12,483 bases of DNA from Halorhodospira sp. (GTDB taxonomy: Bacteria > Pseudomonadota > Gammaproteobacteria > Nitrococcales > Halorhodospiraceae): NCBI GenBank assembly GCA_007121755.1, contig SKJZ01000168.1:1-12483 (forward strand). Reading direction: 5' to 3'. Positions 8,201 through 12,483 of the stretch are shown here, piece by piece. Under the pieces are notes generated by a model. It saw only the letters and a program-made list of their open reading frames with translations. It had not been told where the DNA came from and made no database searches. The position numbers and the translations under genes were made by a program. Position 1 is the stretch's first letter. Every line of letters begins with the position of its first letter.

Positions 8201-9900
8201 GCGACGATGCCGAGATAGGGCGACACATCGCCGTGGATGTGCTGGATCTCATAGGTGGCGTCGATCAGGACCGCGGGCGGGACGTACCGCCCGACGGCGG
8301 CATCGATGAGCCGCTGCGCGTGATCCGGCGCCCGGGCCGCGCCGGACGCCTCTTCGTGCCGCGGATCCGGCAGCCGGAAGGTCGACGCCGGAATCCGTCC
8401 GGCGCCGTGTTGCCGCCGGAACAGCCGCGCCGCCTTGTCGGAGACGGCGAAGAGGTGCTCCTGCTGAAAGATCCCCTCCGACTTGCCGAGAAAGAGCAAG
8501 CCACCGGGGCGCAGACCGTAGTGGAAGGTGGCGAGCACCTTCGACTGAAGCTCCGCGTTCAGGTAGATCAGGACATTGCGGCAACTGATCAGATCGAGGC
8601 GCAGAAACGGAGGATCCTGCACCATGTCCTGCCGCGCCACCACCACCATGTCGCGCAGCAGGCGCGAGATCTCGAAGTGGTTGCCGGTGGAGCGGGTGAA
8701 GTAGCGGTTGAACAGGTCGGCGTCCATATCGTTCAGGACGCCCTCGTTGTAGATCCCGCGCCGGGCGATGGCGAGCGCGTTGAGGTCGATATCGGTGGCG
8801 AAGATCTGCACCCGGTAGTGGCCCAGATTGGCGCCGAGCAGTTCGGCGAGCATGATGGCGATGGTGTACGCCTCCTCGCCGGTGGCGCAGCCGGGAACCC
8901 AGATACGGATATCGTCGCCCGGCTCTTTGCTCTGGACCAGCTTGCTCAGCGCCGCGCGCAACACCTCGAACGCCTCGCGGTCGCGGAAGAACGCGGTCAC
9001 CGAGATCAAGATGTCCTTGCACAACTGCTCCAACTCCTCCGGCTCCCGCTCGACCAGATCGAGGTAGTCGTCCAGCGTGCTCAGCCGGCGGGCGGCGAGA
9101 CGCCGCTCGATACGCCGCAGCAGCGTCCCCTCCTTGTAGCCGCTGAAGTCGATGCGGGTGTGCTGCTTGACCCGCATCAACAGCTTCTTCAATGCGGTGG
9201 CGGCGGCGGCCGGCTTCGGCGTTAGCACGACCGCGCCGTGAGCGCGGGTGATCCGGGTGATCTCCTGCGCAATCCCATCCGGCGGCAGCACCCAGTCGAC
9301 GCACCCGGTATCGATCGCGGCCTCCGGCATCCCGCCGTACTTGGCGGTGGCCGGTTCCTGGGCGAAGGTGAAACCGCCGGCGGCCTTGATCTCCCGCAGG
9401 CCGGCCGCGCCGTCGGAGCCGGTCCCGGAGAGGATGACGCCGACGGCGTCCTCGCACTTGCCCGCGGCCAGCGATGAGAAGAAGGCGTTGACCGACGGCC
9501 GGGGGAGCTTCTGGCGCGGCCCCTCGATCAGCTTGAAACGGCCCGCCTCAAGGACCACGTTGCGGCTCGGTGGGGTCACGTAGATGGTGTCGGGCTCGGG
9601 AGCGGCGCCGTCCTCGATCTCCCGGACCGCCATCGCCGTCTCGCGCCCCAGGAGTTGGACCATCATGCTGCGGTGGGTCGGCGAGAGGTGCTGGATAACG
9701 ACGTAGGCGGCGCCGAGATCGGTGGGTAGGGCGGCGACCAGGTTGGTCAGGGCCTCAAGCCCGCCGGCGGACGAACCGATGCCGACGAGGTAGGTGCGCC
9801 GCTCGGCGGCCGGAGTCTTCTTCTTCCGCGCACCGCCCTTCCGGCCGGTACTCCGTCCCGACGAATGCGCCTTCGTGGTACTTTCCTTCTTCTGCGCCAT
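5275..9900 (-). CDS. CheB-CheR-coiled-coil-PAS-GGDEF-EAL fusion protein (c-di-GMP cyclase/phosphodiesterase)
   Basis: A 1541-residue cytoplasmic protein. A Lys/Arg/Ser-rich tail (1-35) precedes a CheB methylesterase domain (~36-215) with no receiver domain; the triad is Ser44 (IGSSAGG), His71 (QHLSP) and Asp163 (GTGSDGAAG). CheR (~230-500) has its helical N-part and SAM motif GCATGEEAYT (337-346). A PAS-like segment (~525-640) is followed by a heptad coiled coil (~661-750), three PAS domains (~745-850, 860-975, 985-1100), GGDEF (~1105-1270) and EAL (~1285-1530). GGDEF is intact (1190-1194) with inhibitory RASD at 1181-1184. EAL residues are intact: Glu1317, Asn1376, Glu1408, Asp1438-Asp1439, Lys1459, Glu1495, Gln1515. 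Both synthesis and hydrolysis of c-di-GMP are therefore possible. Most CheB-CheR-PAS fusions I know end in a histidine kinase. GGAGAGAGG precedes the ATG by 5 nt. No chemoreceptor or che cluster is visible. Confidence 0.95.
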   Translation of the reverse strand: MAQKKESTTKAHSSGRSTGRKGGARKKKTPAAERRTYLVGIGSSAGGLEALTNLVAALPTDLGAAYVVIQHLSPTHRSMMVQLLGRETAMAVREIEDGAAPEPDTIYVTPPSRNVVLEAGRFKLIEGPRQKLPRPSVNAFFSSLAAGKCEDAVGVILSGTGSDGAAGLREIKAAGGFTFAQEPATAKYGGMPEAAIDTGCVDWVLPPDGIAQEITRITRAHGAVVLTPKPAAAATALKKLLMRVKQHTRIDFSGYKEGTLLRRIERRLAARRLSTLDDYLDLVEREPEELEQLCKDILISVTAFFRDREAFEVLRAALSKLVQSKEPGDDIRIWVPGCATGEEAYTIAIMLAELLGANLGHYRVQIFATDIDLNALAIARRGIYNEGVLNDMDADLFNRYFTRSTGNHFEISRLLRDMVVVARQDMVQDPPFLRLDLISCRNVLIYLNAELQSKVLATFHYGLRPGGLLFLGKSEGIFQQEHLFAVSDKAARLFRRQHGAGRIPASTFRLPDPRHEEASGAARAPDHAQRLIDAAVGRYVPPAVLIDATYEIQHIHGDVSPYLGIVAGKPTTNLQQLIRREFRTDLQLLVHQVEHKLDSAYGRQYTVNGTDGKLGTRLVVHPLERGVSSSLFLVCFEPVSEARGSEGDVAALDGDAPERDAKVLEEELLSTRERLQTVIEELETSNEEMQALNEEVQAANEELQSSNEELESSNEELQSTNEELTTVNEELQVRTVELAEALNDLEKIQNSVGFPILVCNGDLELTRFNSPAADIFSLAGKSIGQVIPALRLPPGMHDFSARVREAIESNAPIEEPVYTNERHYMLHVAPYEQAVQPGQRGAIIALMDQTEKMIREREIRENRQRLMAIMNNSTTIITLKDLAGRYEFVNARFEQVYGFAADEVIGKTDAQIFSRKTAEAFRARDLEVVREMKPLETEETLNFVDGDRYLMTVRFPLSGADDVVQSICTQSVDITARKHAEEQLRLAARVFDRAGEGIMITDAEQRILTVNDAFTKVTGYESSEAIGKTPSILASGRHDKEFYQGMQEVLEEDGWWQGEIWNRRKNGEIYPEWLTINTVHDAEGRVLNYVGIFSDISVIKESQRRIEFLATHDELTSLPNRALFLDRIRQTVVRARREKETRAAVFFVDLDNFKVINDSLGHHAGDDMLKEVAERLRECVRASDTVARFGGDEFALLLEGARAIEAESTASRIADALGRPMTLAGQSIYVSASIGISLFPDDGEDAETLLKHADGAMYKAKDSGKCTHQFFTTDLKRSADERLQLENGLRQAFERDELFLLYQPQVSLLDGSLIGVEALIRWRHPEYGLIPPVRFIPVAEKTGLIDAVGEWVADRACRQMAEWIGSGFDLPRVSINVSAEQFRRSNVPKSISRLLNAYHLAPERLVVELTETALMADPERAQSLLRRLKEMGVLVSIDDFGTGYSSLAHLRRYPIDELKIDRDFVDEVATSENDRAIAHTIVAMANTLNLTAIAEGIETREQCNALIELGCGMGQGYLFAAPVSAAEIVERFPAEPRVPSA
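7702..7860 (-). repeat. Coding heptad repeat (coiled coil) in the CheB-CheR fusion
   Basis: Residues ~681-733 repeat a seven-residue unit of the form E-E-L-x-x-x-N, mirrored in DNA as an imperfect 21-bp period. It should form a parallel dimeric signalling helix between the CheR/PAS part and the later PAS domains. Similar NEEL repeats are typical of CheB-CheR-PAS proteins. The near-identical units could recombine in frame and change the helix length. Confidence 0.85.
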
Positions 9901-9963
9901 CCGTGCCTCTCTCCGGGCCGGCCACCAAGCGGAACCCTCCCCGCCAGAAGCCCCATACCCGAA

Positions 9964-9998
9964 TCTTTAGTCTTTCGTCTATAGTCTTTCGACTTTGA
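9964..9998. repeat. Five-copy degenerate 7-bp tandem repeat upstream of the CheB-CheR fusion
   Basis: Five consecutive heptamers fit the consensus TCTTT[AC]G. Copies start at 9964, 9971, 9978, 9985 and 9992; the second and fourth are identical (TCTTTCG), the third is TCTATAG and the last is ACTTTGA. Within it AGTC-TTTC-GACT (9983-9994) can fold as a small hairpin. The array ends about 64 bp before the fusion's start codon, inside its probable promoter or leader. Confidence 0.6.
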
Positions 9999-10057
9999 TG
10001 CGGCATGCTACATCTAAATTAGACCTCTTCGCTATCATCACGGCATTTACCTGGACA

Positions 10058-10197
10058 TACAAAGTTTTCGGAACGTATTGCCGGGTAGTGCCCATACGGG
10101 GACGCCGTGAATCCATCCCTGGAGGCTTCACGGCCGCATCCCTGCGGCCGAGACCCCGTATGGGCACTACCCGGCAATACGTTCCGAAAACCTTGTA
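10058..10197. repeat. 140-bp palindromic element with 38-bp perfect inverted arms (MITE-like)
   Basis: The arms 10064-10101 and 10154-10191 are perfect reverse complements over 38 bp. They begin GTTTTCGGAACGTATTGCCG and end with CCCATACGGGG. Allowing one mismatch (A10063/C10192), pairing extends to TACAA/TTGTA, so 43 of 44 positions pair (10058-10101 with 10154-10197). The 52-base centre holds two more hairpins. There is no coding capacity. The outermost bases are TA on both sides, which would fit a TA target duplication, but this is a guess. A partial arm-like copy lies at 2121-2139. Best reading: a non-autonomous mobile or REP-like element. A transcript from either strand would form a long RNase III-type duplex. 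Confidence 0.8.
10104..10150. repeat. Two overlapping hairpins inside the palindromic element
   Basis: Hairpin A pairs GCCGTGAA (10104-10111) with TTCACGGC (10127-10134) and has an inner TCCA/TGGA stem. Hairpin B pairs CGGCCGCA (10131-10138) with TGCGGCCG (10143-10150) around loop TCCC. They share 10131-10134, so they cannot both form fully. CATCCCTG occurs in both (10114-10121, 10137-10144), suggesting the core arose from tandem copies of one small hairpin unit. From memory, CAGGGATG-type hairpins recur between genes in several gammaproteobacteria; this is not verified here. Confidence 0.7.
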
Positions 10198-10260
10198 GCC
10201 GTCATCCGCCGCGCTGCTACGATGAAGTGAGAATCAACCGGAAACCACGGGAGACCGGTC

Positions 10261-10659
10261 ATGTCCGAGGAGCTTTCCCCCCGGCAACAGGACGCATTGG
10301 AGGCCCGGCTCGCGGAGCGCCGGGACGCATTGATCGGGGAGATCGAACAGGAGATGGAACACTCTCGGCACAGCTCCATGGAGGAGTTGGTCGGTCTAGT
10401 GCGAGACACCGGCGATGAGTCTTTGGCCGATCTGATCTCGAGCCTCGACTCGGCCATCGCCAACCACCACCTCGACGAACTCCGCGACGTGGAGGCGGCG
10501 CTCCGCCGTATCAAGCTGGGCCGCTACGGGTACTGCGGCGACTGCGGTGAGCCGATCCCGGCGGAGCGGCTCCAATCGATCCCCACCGCCGGCCGATGCA
10601 TCGCGTGTCAGGACCACCACGAACGCACCCACGCCGGGCGGCGGGGCGCGTCGCTCTGA
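10261..10659 (+). CDS. DksA/TraR-family C4 zinc-finger protein
   Basis: A 132-residue cytoplasmic protein. Residues ~1-85 are mostly helical and charged, as in the coiled-coil part of DksA-like proteins that enter the RNA polymerase secondary channel. A C4 zinc finger follows: Cys92-x2-Cys95-x17-Cys113-x2-Cys116, with the family-typical GRYGYCGDCGEPIPAERL. The coiled-coil tip reads DTGDES (49-54), close to the DxxDxA motif of DksA but with Ser in place of Ala. It is shorter than E. coli DksA (151 residues) and is probably one of the paralogues rather than the main DksA. GGGAG stands about 8 nt before the ATG. The palindromic element ends 63 bp upstream. It converges on the I9-like lipoprotein gene. 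It probably modulates transcription, but its targets are unknown. Confidence 0.92.
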   Translation: MSEELSPRQQDALEARLAERRDALIGEIEQEMEHSRHSSMEELVGLVRDTGDESLADLISSLDSAIANHHLDELRDVEAALRRIKLGRYGYCGDCGEPIPAERLQSIPTAGRCIACQDHHERTHAGRRGASL

Positions 10660-10669
10660 AGACCCTCCA

Positions 10670-10695
10670 GGCGGCGGTTCGGGAAACCGGCCGCC
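10670..10695. terminator. Hairpin between convergent DksA-like and I9-like genes
   Basis: GGCGGCGGTT (10670-10679) pairs with AACCGGCCGCC (10685-10695) with one bulged base and loop CGGGA. It fills the 46-bp gap between the two convergent stop codons. No T-run follows, so it is a probable but not certain two-way terminator. Confidence 0.5.
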
Positions 10696-10705
10696 ACGGC
10701 GCCGG

Positions 10706-11119
10706 TCACTCCCCGAAGCGCTTGCCGCTGTTCGGCGGCGTCGGAGTCCGGTAGATGCGGTTCGGCTCGGCGTGAAGGATCGCCGGCGCGGCCGCCGCCG
10801 CCTCGGCCACGGCCCGCGGACCGGGATCGTCGGCCAAGCGGATCAGGAAGCGGCCGCGGCCCATGTCCCGCACGATGTCGGGGCCGTGGGCCGCGAACGC
10901 GGCGTCGATGTCCGCGGGGCCGCCCTCATCCTCCACGGCGACAATGTACTCGCCGGGAACCCGCTCTCCCGCCTCCCCGCCGCGCATCTCCGCCACCCCC
11001 GGTGGGCTGCCCCCGCCGCCGCCCGCCGGCGCGGCCCGCTCCGGTCCGGCGCAGGCCGGCAGAACCGCCGCAGTCAGGGCGACGATCAATCCGCACCGCC
11101 ACGCCGCGGTGGCGCTCAC
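10706..11119 (-). CDS. Lipoprotein with subtilisin-propeptide / inhibitor I9-like domain
   Basis: A 137-residue protein starting at GTG 11119. The GTG overlaps the stop of the S8 protease gene (shared GTGA), and GGAGG lies 7 nt upstream within the protease gene, so translation is probably coupled. The N-terminus has Arg8, a hydrophobic stretch and lipobox L-P-A-C with Cys23; Pro at -2 is unusual. A Gly/Pro/Ala-rich tether (24-53) leads to residues ~54-124, beginning VPGEYIVAVED and ending ILHAEPNRIYR, which match the beta-alpha-beta-beta-alpha-beta pattern and ends of S8 propeptides (inhibitor I9). The last residues, TPTPPNSGKRFGE, stand where a catalytic domain would begin in a normal pre-proprotease. 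Likely role: chaperone and/or inhibitor of the adjacent protease, anchored to a membrane (inference). A longer frame to 11482 is a shadow of the protease gene. Confidence 0.8.
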   Translation of the reverse strand: MSATAAWRCGLIVALTAAVLPACAGPERAAPAGGGGGSPPGVAEMRGGEAGERVPGEYIVAVEDEGGPADIDAAFAAHGPDIVRDMGRGRFLIRLADDPGPRAVAEAAAAAPAILHAEPNRIYRTPTPPNSGKRFGE

Positions 11120-12483
11120 TCGGAGACCTCCAGGACCGGGTTGGCCGGCGGATCGATCCAGTCGAGAGACCCCGGCGCATCGACCGCCCGGCCGGAGGTC
11201 GTGGTATCGGCCAGCGCGGCCACCGGCCGTCCGCCGCCGAGCAGCGCCTCGCGGGTCTCCTTGTAGGTGAAGTCCGGGCTGTAGGCGCGGACCATAGCGG
11301 CGACCCCGGCGACGTGCGGGGCGGCCATCGAGGTGCCGTTGTTCAGCCGGTAGTGCTCGCTGCCGTCGATCTGGTGCATCGATTGGAGCGAGGCGACCGC
11401 GACACCGGCGCCGTCCCACGACAGCGGCTCGTCTTGTGATTTCAACCAAAAGCCGAGGCTGCAACCGTCTTCGGTTTCGCAACGCTCCTTGGAGAAGGTG
11501 GCGGCGTATGCGCCAAAGTCCAGCTTACCGCCGTTGGAACCGGTCGCCCAACCCTGGATGTTCGTGTCTTCGCCGAACGGATCGTCGCCGAACGGATCGC
11601 TGTCTCCCTCCCCCGCGGCCACAAAGAAATAGTCCTTGTCGTAACTCAAGTAGTAAGAGAAGTAGAAGTTCACCGACGCGGCGAGGACATTATCGGGACT
11701 GGCGCCAAACAGATCTTCGGAGGTGAAATGCCGCCAGACGCGCTCGTCGGCGTCGGCCGCATACGCGGCGCCGCCGGAACTGCACCACTCCCCGGGGTTC
11801 ACCAACGCCGCGACCGGGTTTCCCTCCGACGACGTCATACAACTATCAACGACCGCCCAATCCGCCTCCGTCGACACATCCCAATCTGCCGCGCCGCCCA
11901 ACTCGATACCCACCGGCTCCCCGCCGCCCCACGCGCTCAAGATATTGGTCCCCGGCGCGCCCAGGTTAACGTGGTGTACGTTGCCCAGACCGTCCTGCCA
12001 GCCGGAATTGGAGAATGCGGCCAAATCGTATGCCTGATTGAGGGCGGCGACGCAGACCACGTTGTCGTAGTCGGCGCTGAAGCTGCACGGGTAGTCGGGG
12101 TAAGTCGACGAAAGCTCCCTCCCCTCATTCCCGGCGGCGGCCACCACCAGCACATCGTTCTCCCGGGCGTTCTCGATGGCCTCAGCGTAGGCCGGGTCGA
12201 AAGAAGGGTTGCCGCCGAGGCTCATGTTGATCACCGCGGCGCCGTGTTCAACGGCGAAGTCGATGCCTTGGATGATGTCGGCGGTGGAGCCGAAACCGTT
12301 GTCGTTGAGCACCCGCACCGACATCAGGCTCGCCTTCTGGCAGACGCCGGTAATTCCGTCGCTGTTGCCGCCGACCGCGCCGATCGTCGCGGCGACGTGG
12401 GTTCCGTGGTTCTCGCCGCCGCCGGACGGCAACGGGTCAGCCGGATCGGCCGTTCCATCGACAAAGTCGGCGCCGTGGTTCGG
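11116..12483 (-). CDS. Subtilisin-like (S8) serine protease, 5' end outside window
   Basis: 455 visible residues, cut at the N-terminus by the right edge; the frame is open to 12483. Catalytic His26 (NHGTHVAATIG), oxyanion Asn119 (AAAGNEG) and nucleophile Ser385 (NNGTSMAAPHVAG) are present. The catalytic Asp motif must lie before the window. Upstream residues such as GADFVDGTADPADP fit the normal Asp-to-His spacer. About 180 extra residues (~187-375) separate LGAPGTNILSAW from GTSMAAP, normally some 20-25 apart. This insert is acidic, has four Cys (215, 234, 335, 341), an aromatic run (VNFYFSYYLSYDKDYFFV) and a tandem DPFGD-DPFGE. After the catalytic region only ~60 residues follow, with no sorting domain recognised. 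It is expected to be secreted, but no signal peptide is visible. Apparent TTG/ATG starts inside the window are not real. The gene overlaps the I9-like gene by 4 bp. Confidence 0.92.
   Translation of the reverse strand, partial: PNHGADFVDGTADPADPLPSGGGENHGTHVAATIGAVGGNSDGITGVCQKASLMSVRVLNDNGFGSTADIIQGIDFAVEHGAAVINMSLGGNPSFDPAYAEAIENARENDVLVVAAAGNEGRELSSTYPDYPCSFSADYDNVVCVAALNQAYDLAAFSNSGWQDGLGNVHHVNLGAPGTNILSAWGGGEPVGIELGGAADWDVSTEADWAVVDSCMTSSEGNPVAALVNPGEWCSSGGAAYAADADERVWRHFTSEDLFGASPDNVLAASVNFYFSYYLSYDKDYFFVAAGEGDSDPFGDDPFGEDTNIQGWATGSNGGKLDFGAYAATFSKERCETEDGCSLGFWLKSQDEPLSWDGAGVAVASLQSMHQIDGSEHYRLNNGTSMAAPHVAGVAAMVRAYSPDFTYKETREALLGGGRPVAALADTTTSGRAVDAPGSLDWIDPPANPVLEVSE
11570..11599 (-). 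repeat. Tandem 15-bp repeat within the S8 protease insert
   Basis: TCGCCGAACGGATCG occurs twice without a gap (11570-11584, 11585-11599; plus-strand sequence). It encodes two DPFG[DE] units in an Asp-rich loop that could bind calcium. Being a multiple of three, copy-number change would keep the frame. Confidence 0.75.

Larger units (their letters stand above)
9901..10260. other. 360-bp divergent intergenic region
   Basis: This lies between the start codons of the CheB-CheR fusion (minus) and the DksA-like gene (plus) and must hold both promoters. It contains the fusion gene's ribosome site (just after 9900), a 7-bp tandem array (9964-9998), an 11-bp imperfect palindrome TCTAAATTAGA (10013-10023), and the large palindromic element (10058-10197). 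Open frames on both strands are short and overlap the palindromes, so I consider it non-coding. I could not find a convincing -35/-10 pair on either strand. Confidence 0.7.

Noticed and set aside
8249..9457. 402-residue minus-strand frame inside the fusion gene
   Set aside because: It is an alternative frame of the CheB/CheR coding sequence, with low-complexity Arg/Gly/Ala composition and no start site.
9970..10000. Flagellar sigma-28-type promoter (CAAA, then GACGAAAG on the minus strand) for the CheB-CheR fusion
   Set aside because: The match to the GCCGATAA element is only partial (5 of 8), and the bases belong to the 7-bp repeat array, which explains the resemblance.
10058..10197. CRISPR array or phage attachment site
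   Set aside because: There are only two arms, in inverted orientation, with no spacer series, integrase gene or tRNA nearby.
9995..10198. 67-residue plus-strand open frame across the palindromic element
   Set aside because: It runs through both inverted arms, so its two ends encode related palindromic sequence. No ribosome site or homology was recognised.
10193..10223. TTGTAG ... TACGAT as a promoter for the DksA-like gene, using the end of the palindromic element as -35
   Set aside because: The spacer is 19 bp and the -35 match is poor. It is an attractive idea but too weak to annotate.

Overview
The window is GC-rich, densely packed bacterial DNA. Domain content (MsrA, a GlpG-type rhomboid, a DksA/TraR-like zinc-finger protein, GGDEF/EAL c-di-GMP enzymes, lipoboxed lipoproteins) points to a gammaproteobacterium. 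The acidic first lipoprotein and the Asp/Glu-rich protease would suit a halophilic or aquatic lineage, but that is inference and I name no genus. By eye, the first ~2.1 kb is less GC-rich than the rest.

Layout. (1) 1-2148: on the minus strand, an alpha/beta hydrolase followed 75 bp downstream by a secreted lipoprotein that runs off the left edge. (2) 2149-2685: a plus-strand msrA, divergent from the hydrolase. The ~100-bp divergent spacer holds a perfect 16-bp dyad and a fragment resembling the arm of a repeat found 8 kb away. (3) 2721-9900: a c-di-GMP block, with a minus-strand four-CBS/PAS/GGDEF protein, a plus-strand rhomboid protease, and a 1541-residue minus-strand protein joining CheB methylesterase, CheR methyltransferase, a PAS-like segment, a long coiled coil, three more PAS domains, GGDEF and EAL. 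All key residues that I could check in the two c-di-GMP proteins are present. (4) 9901-10260: a non-coding spacer with a 7-bp tandem array and a 140-bp palindromic element with 38-bp perfect inverted arms. (5) 10261-10659: a DksA/TraR-like regulator. (6) 10706-12483: on the minus strand, a subtilisin-like (S8) protease cut by the right edge, overlapping by 4 bp a small lipoprotein whose body looks like a subtilisin propeptide / I9 inhibitor.

How the genes may work together. The two minus-strand c-di-GMP proteins have closely similar PAS-GGDEF modules, so domain duplication or exchange probably linked them. One would sense adenine nucleotides (CBS) plus a PAS signal. The other would couple chemotaxis-type methylation chemistry to c-di-GMP synthesis and breakdown. 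The protease/propeptide pair looks like a self-contained unit in which the folding chaperone or inhibitor is a separate, probably membrane-anchored protein. Convergent gene pairs are separated by compact GC-rich hairpins that probably serve as two-way terminators. No tRNA, rRNA, CRISPR array or transposase gene is recognised.
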